Positions 8,776-18,278 of a stretch of DNA of 64,000 nt are shown here, one piece after another. Source of the stretch: CAVQUE01 sp046290435. Lineage in GTDB: Bacteria; Actinomycetota; Acidimicrobiia; Acidimicrobiales; UBA8592. The stretch covers positions 97,677-161,676 of the forward strand of contig JBKAGO010000068.1 in assembly GCA_046290435.1 (NCBI GenBank), in the 5' to 3' direction. Below the pieces are notes generated by a model. The model saw nothing but the letters and a program-made list of their open reading frames with translations. It was not told the DNA's origin and ran no database searches. Numbering within the stretch: position 1 is the first letter of the stretch; every line of letters starts with the position of its first letter. Position numbers and translations under genes: made by a program.

Positions 8776-10280
8776 ATGCCGAACGGAAAACCGAACATCT
8801 TGATCATCTGGGGCGACGACATCGGGATCACCAACCTGTCGTGCTACTCCGACGGGATGATGGGGTACCGGACCCCGAACATCGACCGCATCGCCGCAGA
8901 AGGCATCCGCTTCACCGACTACTACGCCGAGCAGTCGTGCACGGCCGGGCGGGCGGCGTTCCTCTCCGGGCAGAACCCGTACCGGACGGGCCTCACCAAG
9001 GTCGGCATGCCCGGCGCGCCGATCGGCTACCAGCAGCGGGACCCGACGATCGCCCGGGCGCTGAAGGATCAGGGCTACGCCACGGGGCAGTTCGGCAAGA
9101 ACCACTTCGGCGACCGCGACGAGCACCTCCCGACCGCCCACGGATTCGACGAGTTCTTCGGCAACCTCTATCACCTCAACGCCGAGGAGGAGCCCGAGCA
9201 CCCGGACTACCCGAGCGCCGAGGAGTTCCCGAACTTCCGGGCACAGTTCGCCCCGCGCGGCGTCATCCACTCGTGGGCGGACGCCTCGGTCGAGGGCGGC
9301 CAGCGCATCGAGGACACGGGCGCGCTGACCCGGAAGCGGATGGAGACCGTCGACGGCGAGTTCCTCGCCGAGGCGGAGCGGTTCATGCGTGACGCAGCTG
9401 CCGCCGGCACCCCGTTCTTCCTGTGGTTCAACACGACCCACATGCACTTCCGGACCCACTGCCGCGCCGAACTGCGGGGCCAGGCCGGCCGCTGGCAGTC
9501 CGAATATCACGACGTCATGATCGAACACGACGGCCAGGTCGGCCAGCTCCTGGACCTGGTCGATGAGCTCGGCATCGCCGACGACACCATCGTGCAGTAC
9601 TCGACCGACAACGGCCCGCACATGAACACCTGGCCCGACTCGGGGATGACCCCCTTCAGGTGCGAGAAGAACTCCAACTGGGAAGGCGCGTATCGGGTGC
9701 CGTGCGTGGTGCGGTGGCCCGGCACCTGGGCTGCCGGCGAGGTCCTCAACGGCATCGTCGCCCACAACGACTGGTTCGTGACCCTTCTCGCCGCCGCCGG
9801 CGACCCCGACGTCTCCGATCGCCTGAAGGCGGGCACGACACTCGACGGCCGCGAGTACAAGGTCCACCTCGACGGGAACGACCTGAACCCCTATCTGCGC
9901 GGCGACGCCGACGAGAGCCCGCGCCAACACTTCTTCTACGTGTCCGACGACGGCGATCTGACCGCCATCCGGTTCGACAACTGGAAGATCGTCTTCATGG
10001 AGCAGCGCGCCACCGGAACGTTGCAGGTCTGGGTCGAGCCGTTCACCGAGCTGCGGGTCCCGAAGATCTTCAACCTCAGGACCGACCCGTTCGAGCGAGC
10101 CGACATCACGTCGAACACCTACTGGGACTGGGTCCTCGACCGGGCGTGGATCCTCGTTCCCATCCAGATGTACGTGGCCCAGATGCTCCAGTCGCTCATC
10201 GAGTTCCCGCCGACGCAGGAACCGGCGACCTTCACCATCGACAAGATGATGGAGAAGCTCCAGGCCGGCCTGCCCTCGGC

Positions 10281-10284
<4 letters not shown>
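8776..10284 (+). CDS. Arylsulfatase-family sulfatase
   Basis: A 502-aa alkaline-phosphatase-superfamily sulfatase that would hydrolyse sulfate esters. Near the N-terminus are the metal-binding Asp pair (IIWGDDIG) and the signature SCTAGRAAFLSG with Cys55; CxAxR is the formylglycine-conversion motif. Further conserved parts are GKNHFGDRDEHLPTAHGFDEFFG and the C-terminal STDNGPH. No signal peptide is seen, so it is predicted cytoplasmic. A GAAAGGA site precedes ATG 8776. Its stop overlaps the GTG of the HAD gene. No formylglycine-generating enzyme is encoded in the window, so activation must come from elsewhere. The substrate is unknown; proteins of this subgroup are often only named arylsulfatase. 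Confidence 0.88.
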
Positions 10285-11189
<905 letters not shown>

Positions 11190-11206
11190 GCCCTGGGCCC
11201 TCGACG

Positions 11207-11240
11207 GGCCTGCAGGTCCGGGTCCGGGGACCTGCAGGCC
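11207..11240. terminator. Bidirectional hairpin terminator
   Basis: Perfect 13-bp arms GGCCTGCAGGTCC and GGACCTGCAGGCC around an 8-nt loop. It lies in the 52 bp between the convergent HAD gene and the SHOCT gene. There is no T-tract. Confidence 0.7.
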
Positions 11241-11241
11241 G

Positions 11242-11616
11242 TCAACCGGCGAGGATGCGGGCCTTCTGGGCTGCGAACTCGTCGTCGGTCAGGATGCCCT
11301 GCGCCTTCAGCTCGGCCAGTTCCTTGAGCTTGTCGATCGTGGCGTCGCCCGATCCGGCAGTTGCCGGCGGTGCCGCGACAGGTGCAGGCGGAGGGGGCTG
11401 CGCAGCTGCAGCGGCGGCGGCCTGTTGCGCAGCCCACTGCTGCTGCGCTTCCCACTCCTGCTGCTGCTCGAGCTGCGCGACGGCCTGCGCCTGCTGGGCC
11501 TTGCCTGCCTGGCGGCGGCTGACGTTGTTGGACACCGCCGTGGCGGTGCCGGAGATGACTGCAGTACGCGCCACGGTGCCCACGAGCCCCGGCCGTCCCA
11601 TTCGTCCTCTTCGCAT
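11242..11616 (-). CDS. SHOCT domain protein with Gln/Ala/Pro-rich linker
   Basis: A 124-aa protein. The N-terminus is basic with a short hydrophobic stretch (GLVGTVARTAVISGTATAV). A coiled, Gln/Ala-rich segment (about residues 38-75) and a Pro-rich linker (PPPPAPVAAPP) follow. The C-terminal SHOCT motif is about residues 95-124 (TIDKLKELAELKAQGILTDDEFAAQKARIL). This architecture is common in actinobacteria and usually sits beside DUF6325 genes, as here: the DUF6325 gene ends 15 bp upstream on the same strand, so the two form one transcription unit. The role is unknown; oligomerisation at the membrane is likely. Confidence 0.8.
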   Translation of the reverse strand: MRRGRMGRPGLVGTVARTAVISGTATAVSNNVSRRQAGKAQQAQAVAQLEQQQEWEAQQQWAAQQAAAAAAAQPPPPAPVAAPPATAGSGDATIDKLKELAELKAQGILTDDEFAAQKARILAG

Positions 11617-11631
11617 CGGGATGTCTCCTCC

Positions 11632-12072
11632 TCAGTCCGTCATGCCATCTTCGGCGAGCGCTTCGAGCACCGCAGCGCCGGCGAGCCGGCCGCTGGCGAC
11701 GAACTCCCCGCCCGAACTGCGTACGGCCTCGATGAACGGCACGGCCCACCGGTTCTCCCAGATCAGAAGCGCCGCAGAGTTGCCCGGCTCCATCTCCGCA
11801 GCGACCTCCATCAGGTCCTCTTCGGAGACGAGATCGCTGAGGAAGCCGGCCAGACCGGCCAGCGGCCCGAGATCGCCCAGCTCCTCGAGCTCGGCCATCA
11901 CCACGTTGCCCTCCTCGTCCTTCGCGACGAACGCGACATCGAGGATCCGAACCAGGCCGGCTGCGATCAGATCGTTGAGGGCGGGTATGACCTCGCCGTT
12001 GAACTGGCTTCCCGGGAACTCGATGACCGTGTAGTCGATCGGTCCGAGCTGGTCGGTGTCGGTGTCTGCCAT
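11632..12072 (-). CDS. DUF6325 family protein
   Basis: A 146-aa acidic protein matching the DUF6325 pattern: N-terminal GPIDYTVIEFPGSQFNGEV, IRVLD-like VRILDVAFVAKDEEG, then an SEEDL segment, PGNSAALLIWENRWA and a final VASGRLAGAAVLEAL helix. Members are about 140 aa and of unknown function; they are usually found with SHOCT genes and in stress-related clusters. ATG 12072 has GGAGG at a suitable distance. The ATCAC-N9-GTGAT site at 12119-12137 is 47 bp upstream, in the right place to control the DUF6325-SHOCT unit. Confidence 0.82.
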   Translation of the reverse strand: MADTDTDQLGPIDYTVIEFPGSQFNGEVIPALNDLIAAGLVRILDVAFVAKDEEGNVVMAELEELGDLGPLAGLAGFLSDLVSEEDLMEVAAEMEPGNSAALLIWENRWAVPFIEAVRSSGGEFVASGRLAGAAVLEALAEDGMTD

Positions 12073-12118
12073 CGGGACCTCCTCGGCGGCAATGCTGTGC
12101 CGCCGGGCTGACCGGCGC

Positions 12119-12137
12119 ATCACCCCCGGCGAGTGAT
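12119..12137. promoter_or_regulatory. ATCAC-N9-GTGAT operator candidate upstream of the DUF6325 gene
   Basis: ATCACCCCCGGCGAGTGAT: perfect 5-bp arms with a 9-bp centre. It lies 47 bp upstream of the DUF6325 start, in a 140-bp intergenic region. It matches the sites at 7780, 8205 and 8253 in arm sequence and spacing. Confidence 0.5.
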
Positions 12138-12156
12138 CGAGCCAACGGAACGCGAC

Positions 12157-12184
12157 GGTGGGCCGCCACGAGGAGCGGCCCACC
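12157..12184 (-). terminator. Hairpin terminator after the sigma-coupled membrane protein gene
   Basis: Ten-base perfect arms GGTGGGCCGC and GCGGCCCACC with an 8-nt loop, 29-56 bp beyond the stop at 12213 on the minus strand. It separates that operon from the DUF6325 unit downstream. Confidence 0.6.
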
Positions 12185-12212
12185 ATCGTGTCGGTCTGGT
12201 CGAGGTGTCGGT

Positions 12213-13481
12213 TCAGCCCTCGCCGCTCTCGCCGGCAGGGCCGCCGTCGGGGCCGAGGCCGGGGCTCTGAGCGTTCAGGGTGCGCCAGGCGTCGGCCATC
12301 TCGGGGCCGAAGTTCTCGTCGAGGCAGCTCGCGACCGCGTCCATGAAGGCATCGTCGACGAAGTCGGATTCGAGGAGGTCATCGGTCATGCAGAGCTCGA
12401 GCGCACCCTCGCTGGAGAGCAGTTCGATCGCCTCGGCCATCTCGGAGTTCAGGCCGAAGGCCGTGTCGACCGGATCCACCAGATCGGCCGGCGGCGCCTC
12501 GATCGCCGGCACGGGGCCCGTCCCGAACACGACCGAGATGGTCGCATCGATGCTGCCCCCGCCGGCGTTGCCGCTGCCCGGGAACTCGCCGACGGCATCG
12601 AGACGCAACGTGCGCACGAGTCCGTCGGACACCGTGACGGTCACGTCGACCTCGTCAGGGAGGAATCCGGGCGGGACGCCCGGCTCGCCAAAAGCCGGGC
12701 CGGTGACCGCGAGGAACGAGATGCCCGCCGGGAGCCGATCGGCAGGGATCGCCTCGAGGGTGGCCGACGAGACCGTCGCCGAGTAGGTCACCGAGCCGTC
12801 CTCTGACGAGACCTCGCGGACGTCGGAGGCCGACCGGACCAGGTCCACGATCACCTCCGGTTCGAGATTCGACCGAGAGAAGCCGAGGTCGTCCGCAAAG
12901 TTCGCTGCGAACGACCCGGTCGGATCGGCGTCGTCGGGCAGCTCGACCCAGCGCCCGGGTTCCTCGCTGCTCCAGTACGTGACCCCGTCGACCTCGCGAT
13001 ACTCGATGTCGATCTGGCCTTCGAGGGTGGCGGCTTCGATGTCCATCGTCAGGACGTGGTCGTCTCCATCGAAGGCGTAGCGCATCGAGAGCGTGCCGGG
13101 ATCGTCGACCCCTTCCTCGATGAACGACCGCACGTCGATCACCACATCGACGGTGCCGCTGTCGCGCTCGGCGAGGGCCTCGGCGGCGGCGATGACCTGC
13201 GCGTGCGCCGACGACCCGCCACGTTCGCCGACGGCGGCCAGGCCGCCGACCACCAGCAGGGTCGCTGCGGCCGCAGCGCCGAGTGCGGCGCCGGGGCGAC
13301 GCCAGACGGGACGGCGGACCGGTACGGCGCCGGTGCCTCGGGTGGATCGGGTGTCGATGTCGGTCATGGTGATCTCCGTGAACAGGGCCTCGCGGGCCGG
13401 GTCGTGTCCGACGGAGTCATCCCGCTCGGAGGCGAAGGGGACCAGCCGTGCCAGGATCTCGTCCGGGTTGCGGTCGTTCAT
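12213..13481 (-). CDS. Membrane-anchored extracytoplasmic protein coupled to an ECF sigma factor
   Basis: A 422-aa protein with a cytoplasmic N-terminal tail (about residues 1-65), one membrane helix (AALGAAAAATLLVVGGLAAVG, split around residues 70-88) and a large external domain. Its first part (about 100-330) has the lipoprotein-carrier-like strand pattern seen in LprG/LppX- or RseB-like folds. The C-terminal 90 residues carry an acidic helical region with two Cys. Its ATG overlaps the sigma-factor stop (ATGA, 13481-13478), so the two are co-translated. The topology and linkage suggest the sigma factor's membrane regulator (anti-sigma or sensor). No zinc-finger motif is present, so this is inference. 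Confidence 0.7.
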   Translation of the reverse strand: MNDRNPDEILARLVPFASERDDSVGHDPAREALFTEITMTDIDTRSTRGTGAVPVRRPVWRRPGAALGAAAAATLLVVGGLAAVGERGGSSAHAQVIAAAEALAERDSGTVDVVIDVRSFIEEGVDDPGTLSMRYAFDGDDHVLTMDIEAATLEGQIDIEYREVDGVTYWSSEEPGRWVELPDDADPTGSFAANFADDLGFSRSNLEPEVIVDLVRSASDVREVSSEDGSVTYSATVSSATLEAIPADRLPAGISFLAVTGPAFGEPGVPPGFLPDEVDVTVTVSDGLVRTLRLDAVGEFPGSGNAGGGSIDATISVVFGTGPVPAIEAPPADLVDPVDTAFGLNSEMAEAIELLSSEGALELCMTDDLLESDFVDDAFMDAVASCLDENFGPEMADAWRTLNAQSPGLGPDGGPAGESGEG

Positions 13482-14110
13482 CGTCCTTCTCCTTCGATGG
13501 TGGGGATCGACGCCGTCGACCCCCACGTGTCGTGATCGCCGGCGACCTTTCGGCTCGTCGCCGTCGACGGGCCATCGGTCCCAGAGCCCCAGCGTGGATC
13601 GCGCTCGAGCCGTTTGCGCAGACGTCCCCGCGCCCGATGGAGGCGGATGGCCACGGCGTTGACGGAGCAGCCGAGCACCACCGCCGCATCGGCGTGCGAC
13701 GCCGCCTCCCAGGTGACCAGGCGGATGACCTCACGGTCGTCGTCGCCGAGGGCGTGCAGGGCCTCGACCAACGCCCGGATCTCGTCGACCTCGAGGCCCT
13801 CGGCACCGGCCTCGTCGACCCGGGTCGAGAGCTCGCCGACGATGACCTCGGTGAGGACGTCGGCCCGGGCCACCGAGCGGCGGCGGTTACGCATCAGGTT
13901 CCGGGCGACGGCGAAGAGCCACGGTCGGGCCGGGTCGGGGAGATCGTCGAGGCGCCGCCACGCGATGGTGAACGTCTCGGCCACGATGTCGTCGACCATG
14001 GCCGGCTCGATGCGGCGCCGGCAGTAGCCGACGAGGTCGGTGTAGCCGTCGTCGTAGACCCGACGGAACCGCTGCACCCGCCAGGGTCCGGGCTCGTTCC
14101 GTCGGCTCAC
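13478..14110 (-). CDS. ECF-type RNA polymerase sigma factor
   Basis: A 210-aa sigma-70-family extracytoplasmic-function factor. Region 2 is visible as DDGYTDLVGYCRRRIEPAMVDDIVAETFTIAWRRL (split here only for description; about residues 18-60), with RPWLFAVARNLMRNRRR in region 2.4. Region 4 is LVEALHALGDDDREVIRLV and AAVVLGCSVNAVAIRLHRARGRLRKRL (about 120-175). A basic C-terminal tail follows. The GTG start at 14110 has GAGGAG 9 nt upstream. Its stop overlaps the ATG of the membrane protein gene, its likely regulator. The antiporter gene upstream ends 127 bp away. Confidence 0.88.
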   Translation of the reverse strand: MSRRNEPGPWRVQRFRRVYDDGYTDLVGYCRRRIEPAMVDDIVAETFTIAWRRLDDLPDPARPWLFAVARNLMRNRRRSVARADVLTEVIVGELSTRVDEAGAEGLEVDEIRALVEALHALGDDDREVIRLVTWEAASHADAAVVLGCSVNAVAIRLHRARGRLRKRLERDPRWGSGTDGPSTATSRKVAGDHDTWGSTASIPTIEGEGR

Positions 14111-14237
14111 CGTGGCCTGCTCCTCGTCGGCGATCGTCTCCACGACATCCACATGTCGCGAGCGCCACGAACCTTTCGGCATCTTCGCGAAGAATTCGCG
14201 GATCGGGCGGTCTTCGCCCGACTCCCACAGCGGGAGG

Positions 14238-15857
14238 TCAGGCGCGCTGGTCGTCGATGGTCCGGGCTGCGACCTCGGCGGCGTCGCTGAACGGCTCGAG
14301 GACGAAGGTGGCTCCCATCGTGGCCAGCGCCGCTGCGCTCTGGTCGTCGTGGGCAGTGACGGCGGTGTTGCCCTCGTAGCCCCAGTGCCGCAGCGCGCCC
14401 AGCAACGCACCGTTGGAGTCAGTCCGGGGAACGGTGCTGATGACCCAGTCGACGTCGGCGAGCGGGAGCGTCCCGGGGAACTCCGCATCCTCGATGTCGC
14501 CGTAGCGGAACTCGATCGGCCGCTCGCCCACGTCTTCCTCCGCATAGGGGTTCCAGTCGATGACCAACACGCGTTGGCCGCCATCGACCAGATGCTGCAC
14601 CAGATTCCGACCGAAGCGCCCGTAGCCGAACACGATCGTGTCGAACCGCACGTCGTCGTCGGGCATCTCGGGGCGCGTCGAGCTCCGTTCGAACACGCTG
14701 AGCAACGGCGCCAGGCGTTCGTAGATGGGATGCGAGTACAGGATCAGATAGGTGGACGATCCGATCGTCACCAACCCGACGAGGGTGACCAGCCCGACGG
14801 TGTCGGACTCGATGTGGCCGAGCTCGAGCCCGAGCGCCACCAGGATGAGGGAGAACTCGCTGATCTGGGCGACGGTCAACCCGGCCAGGAACCCGACCCG
14901 GCGGGGGAATCCCATGAACCCCATGATGACGAGCACGATGATCGGGTTGCCGACGAGGACGAACAGCGACAGCACGAGCGCCGCCGGGATCTGGTCGCCG
15001 ATGAGGCTGAGGTCCATCTTGGCGCCGAGCTCGATGAAGAAGAACAGCAGCAGGAAGTCCCGCAACGGCGTGAGGCGCGAGCCGATCGCCTCCCTGAACG
15101 GCGTGGCAGCCAGGGCGAAGCCGGCCAGGAACGCGCCGACCTCGGTGCTGAAACCCAGCATGTCGCTGACGGCCGCGACGGTCACGGCCCATGCGACCGC
15201 GAAAACCAGCAGCAGCTCCGAACTGCTGGCGATGTGGTGCAGCACCGCCGGGAGGACCCACCGGATGATCGCAGCCATGGCGCCGAGGAATGCCACGCCT
15301 CGCAGCACCATGTAGGCGATCTCCACACCGAGGCGGCCATCGGTATCGCCGCTGAATGCACTCAGGGCGATCATGACGAGCACCACGACGATGTCCTGCA
15401 CGATCAGGAACCCGATGGCGACCTTGCCGTGGAGGTCGTCGAGCTCGCGCTTGTCCGACAACAGCTTGACGATGATGATCGTCGACGAGAAGGTCAGCGC
15501 GATCGCGACGTACAGCGCCGTGACCGGGCTCATGCCCAGCAGCAACGCCAGCCCGAACCCCACCCCGGACGTGAACGCCACCTGCCCGAGCCCTGTGGCC
15601 AGGGCAACCCTGCCCATCGTTCGGACCAGGTGGAGGTCGAGCTTCAACCCCACGACGAACAACAAGACCGCGATGCCGATCTCGGCGAACAACTCGAGCG
15701 GCTCCTCGTCGGCCACGAGATCGAACGCCGACGGCCCGAGGAGGAGCCCGACCGCGATGAACGCCACGATCAGCGGCTGGTGCAGCTTCGTGCCGATGAA
15801 CCCCACCACGACCGCGGTGGCCAACACCACCGCCGTCAGCTGGAACGGATCATCCAT
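14238..15857 (-). CDS. CPA2-family cation:proton antiporter with NAD-binding domain
   Basis: Membrane protein of 539 aa exchanging Na+ or K+ for protons. It has about 12 membrane segments over residues 1-385, including the CPA2 core motifs LLFVVGLKLDL, TFSSTIIIVKLL and VQDIVVVLVMIAL, followed by EVGAFLAGFAL. A C-terminal Rossmann RCK/TrkA-N domain (about 405-539) begins FDTIVFGYGRFGRNL, so activity is probably regulated by NAD(H) or nucleotides, as in KefB/KefC. The length and order are normal for KefB-like antiporters. The start is ATG 15857. It is divergent from the nicotinamidase gene across 128 bp. Confidence 0.9.
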   Translation of the reverse strand: MDDPFQLTAVVLATAVVVGFIGTKLHQPLIVAFIAVGLLLGPSAFDLVADEEPLELFAEIGIAVLLFVVGLKLDLHLVRTMGRVALATGLGQVAFTSGVGFGLALLLGMSPVTALYVAIALTFSSTIIIVKLLSDKRELDDLHGKVAIGFLIVQDIVVVLVMIALSAFSGDTDGRLGVEIAYMVLRGVAFLGAMAAIIRWVLPAVLHHIASSSELLLVFAVAWAVTVAAVSDMLGFSTEVGAFLAGFALAATPFREAIGSRLTPLRDFLLLFFFIELGAKMDLSLIGDQIPAALVLSLFVLVGNPIIVLVIMGFMGFPRRVGFLAGLTVAQISEFSLILVALGLELGHIESDTVGLVTLVGLVTIGSSTYLILYSHPIYERLAPLLSVFERSSTRPEMPDDDVRFDTIVFGYGRFGRNLVQHLVDGGQRVLVIDWNPYAEEDVGERPIEFRYGDIEDAEFPGTLPLADVDWVISTVPRTDSNGALLGALRHWGYEGNTAVTAHDDQSAAALATMGATFVLEPFSDAAEVAARTIDDQRA

Positions 15858-15972
15858 CTCGCAACTTCCTTCCCGCTCTGCTGGCCCGGCGACGTCGCCC
15901 GACCACGCTCCTGGGGTCTACCGGACGCATGCGGCGAGCCAAACCGCCATTCGGTCACCTGACGCCCACGAC

Positions 15973-15978
15973 TACGGT
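15973..15978 (+). promoter_or_regulatory. -10 element for leaderless nicotinamidase mRNA
   Basis: TACGGT ends 7 nt before ATG 15986 and no ribosome-binding site is present. That spacing places the transcription start at or next to the start codon. Confidence 0.4.
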
Positions 15979-15985
15979 CGCGTTC

Positions 15986-16594
15986 ATGGACGCCCCTCGC
16001 TACGACGAGTCGACGGCGCTGGTCGTCGTCGACATGCAGAACGACTTCGCCCATCCCGACGGTTCGCTGTTCGTCACCGGCGGCGACACGCTGGTCGGAC
16101 CGATCAACGACGAGATCGCCGCCGCCGCTGCAGCCGGTGCGGTCGTCGTCCTCACCCAGGACTGGCATCCGCCGTCGACACCGCACTTCGTCACCGACGG
16201 CGGCGTCTGGCCCGTGCACTGCGTCGCCGGCACCTGGGGAGCCGAGCTCGTCGACGGGCTCGACCCCGACCACCGGGCCAGCGCCGTCATCCGCAAGGGC
16301 ACCAACGGCGAGGACGGCTACTCGGCGTTCATGATGCGCCGACCCGGCGGCTCGACCGACATCCCCACCGGACTCACCGGCCTGCTGCGCGACCGGGGCG
16401 TGGAACGCGTGGTCGTGGTGGGGCTGGCGTCGGACGTGTGCGTGGCCGCCACCGCTCGCAGCGCCGCCGAAGCCGGGTTCGGCACCGTCATGCGGTGGGA
16501 ACTGAGCCGACCCGTCGATGCCGGCGACGAGACCCGCGCTGCTGTCCTGGCCGAGCTCGGCGATGCCGGCGTGGCCGTCACCGGCGCCTCGTGA
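15986..16594 (+). CDS. pncA: Nicotinamidase (isochorismatase family)
   Basis: Converts nicotinamide to nicotinate plus ammonia, the first step of NAD salvage. The protein has 202 aa. The catalytic triad is D16 (VVVDMQNDF), K104 (VIRKGT) and C152 (GLASDVCV). The metal site is D59-H61 (TQDWHP) and H78 (WPVHCV). Length and motif order match PncA. The likely start is ATG 15986, preceded by a TACGGT -10 and no Shine-Dalgarno sequence, indicating a leaderless transcript. The stop overlaps the GTG of the nicotinate phosphoribosyltransferase gene, which performs the next step, so the assignment is strengthened by context. Confidence 0.92.
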   Translation: MDAPRYDESTALVVVDMQNDFAHPDGSLFVTGGDTLVGPINDEIAAAAAAGAVVVLTQDWHPPSTPHFVTDGGVWPVHCVAGTWGAELVDGLDPDHRASAVIRKGTNGEDGYSAFMMRRPGGSTDIPTGLTGLLRDRGVERVVVVGLASDVCVAATARSAAEAGFGTVMRWELSRPVDAGDETRAAVLAELGDAGVAVTGAS

Positions 16595-18213
16595 CCGCCG
16601 TCCATCCCGGCGGCACACCGGCGGACGACGCAGCTGCAGATACCGCCGGGTCCGACCCGCTGAGCCGGCTGGGAGCCGGCATCCGCGACCGCTGGGCGTC
16701 GGTGCGGGGGCCGCTGTTCTGCGACATGTACGAACTCACCATGGCGCAGGTCTACGTCCGCACCGGCCTCGCCCATCGCCCCGCGCAGTTCGACGCGTTC
16801 TACCGATCGAACCCCGACTACGGCACCCATCAGGCCGGCTACTGCGTCTCGGTGGGCCTCGGCCCGTTCTGCGACTGGCTCGCGGGGCTGCGGGTCAGCG
16901 ACGACGAGGTCGCAGCGCTGGCCGCATTGCAGGCACCGGGCGGTGGGCCGCTGTTCGGCCCGGAGTTCCTCGAATGGGTGCACGACCCCGACCTCTTCGC
17001 CGACCTCGAGATCCACGCCGTCGGCGAGGGTCGGGTCGTGCACCCCAACGAGCCCATCGTCTCGGTCACCGGGCCCTTGGCCGCGGCGCAGCTGATCGAG
17101 ACGGCGCTGCTCAACTTCGTCAACTACCCCACGCTCATCGCCACCAAGGCGTCGCGTGTCGTCAGCGCCACACGCGGCGGCCGGGTCCTGGAATTCGGCA
17201 TGCGGCGGGGTCCGGCCACCGGCGTCAACGACGGCATCCGGGCCGCGCTGATCGGCGGATGCGTGTCGACGTCGGACGTCGAGGCCGCCATCGCCACCGG
17301 CTACCGCCCGAGCGGCACCATGGCCCACAGCCTGGTGCAGGCGTTCCTCGCCCTGGGCATGGGCGAGCTCGAGGCGTTCCGCGCCAGCGCCGCCGCCGCC
17401 CCCGACGAGTGCATCCTGCTGGTCGACACCATCGACACGCTGCGGTCGGGCGTACCCAACGCCATCACGGTGTTCGGCGAGCTCCGCGAGGCAGGGCACG
17501 AACCGGTCGGCGTGCGGCTCGACTCGGGCGACCTGGCGTACCTGGCGGTCCAGACGGCTCGGCTCCTCGACGGCGGCGGCTTCCCCGATGCGGCCATCGT
17601 GTTGTCGAGCGATCTCGACGAGCTCACCATCTGGCAGATCCGCGACCAGATCGGCGACGATGCGAGGCGCACCGGGCTCGACCCGGACCCGATCCTCGAC
17701 CGCCTCGTCTACGGCGTCGGCACCCGCCTGATCACCTCGGCGGGCGACAGCGCCCTCAACGGCGTGTACAAGTTGGTCGGCATCGCCGACGCGGAGGGTG
17801 CCTGGCTACCGGCCATCAAGGTGTCGGAGGATCCGGGCAAGGTCCCACTGCCCGGGCGCAAGCGGGTGTGGCGCCTGTACGACCACCGCGGGATCGCCGT
17901 GACGGACCTGGTGGGCCTCGCCGACGAGGAGCCGCTGGCTGAGGAGGAGAACCTGGTCCACCATCCGGTGCAGGCAGGGGTCCACAAGATCATCCGTCGT
18001 GGCGACATCGCCCGTATCGAGCCGCTGCTGGAGGTGATCGACGTCGCCGGTGCGCAGCCGACGGTGGCCGAGCTGGCCGAGCGGTGCCGCAGCGATGTCG
18101 ACTGCCTCGACGTCGGCGTGCAGCGCCTGGTCAATCCGCACCGTTACCACGTGTCGGTGACCGACGCCCTCCACCGGCTCCGGGCAGACCTCCTCGCCCA
18201 GATCGAGGGGTAA
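16591..18213 (+). CDS. pncB: Nicotinate phosphoribosyltransferase
   Basis: Condenses nicotinate with PRPP to nicotinate mononucleotide. The protein is 540 aa. Conserved parts are FCDMYELTMAQ near residue 45, FDAFYRSNP, the catalytic-loop region GMRRGPATG, the substrate/PRPP part PSGTMAHSLVQAF, DTIDTLRSG, RLDSGDL and the C-terminal GVGTRLITS. An N-terminal extension of about 30 residues precedes the usual start of the family. The GTG 16591 start overlaps the nicotinamidase stop (GTGA), so the enzymes are made in a coupled way. A large hairpin follows the stop directly. Confidence 0.92.
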   Translation: MTAVHPGGTPADDAAADTAGSDPLSRLGAGIRDRWASVRGPLFCDMYELTMAQVYVRTGLAHRPAQFDAFYRSNPDYGTHQAGYCVSVGLGPFCDWLAGLRVSDDEVAALAALQAPGGGPLFGPEFLEWVHDPDLFADLEIHAVGEGRVVHPNEPIVSVTGPLAAAQLIETALLNFVNYPTLIATKASRVVSATRGGRVLEFGMRRGPATGVNDGIRAALIGGCVSTSDVEAAIATGYRPSGTMAHSLVQAFLALGMGELEAFRASAAAAPDECILLVDTIDTLRSGVPNAITVFGELREAGHEPVGVRLDSGDLAYLAVQTARLLDGGGFPDAAIVLSSDLDELTIWQIRDQIGDDARRTGLDPDPILDRLVYGVGTRLITSAGDSALNGVYKLVGIADAEGAWLPAIKVSEDPGKVPLPGRKRVWRLYDHRGIAVTDLVGLADEEPLAEEENLVHHPVQAGVHKIIRRGDIARIEPLLEVIDVAGAQPTVAELAERCRSDVDCLDVGVQRLVNPHRYHVSVTDALHRLRADLLAQIEG

Positions 18214-18216
18214 CTG

Positions 18217-18273
18217 CCCCGATCTCGTCATGTCTTTCCACCGTGACGGTGGAGCAACATGACCAGATCGGGG
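18217..18273. terminator. Long two-tier palindrome between convergent genes
   Basis: The outer arms are 17 nt (CCCCGATCTCGTCATGT against ACATGACCAGATCGGGG, one mismatch). An inner hairpin CCACCGT/ACGGTGG lies at 18238-18252. It fills the gap between pncB and the convergent acyl-CoA dehydrogenase gene and has no T-tract. A bidirectional terminator is the simplest reading. Confidence 0.7.
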
Positions 18274-18278
18274 TGGTA

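Noticed and set aside
14181..14199. TTCGCGAAGAATTCGCG, a small palindromic stretch upstream of the ECF sigma start
   Set aside because: It is short and made of CG-rich words common in this genome. No second copy or consistent promoter spacing was found.
14112..15962. Open frame of 616 codons over the antiporter gene
   Set aside because: Mostly His/Asp/Glu/Gln low-complexity sequence, a typical antisense frame of a membrane protein gene.
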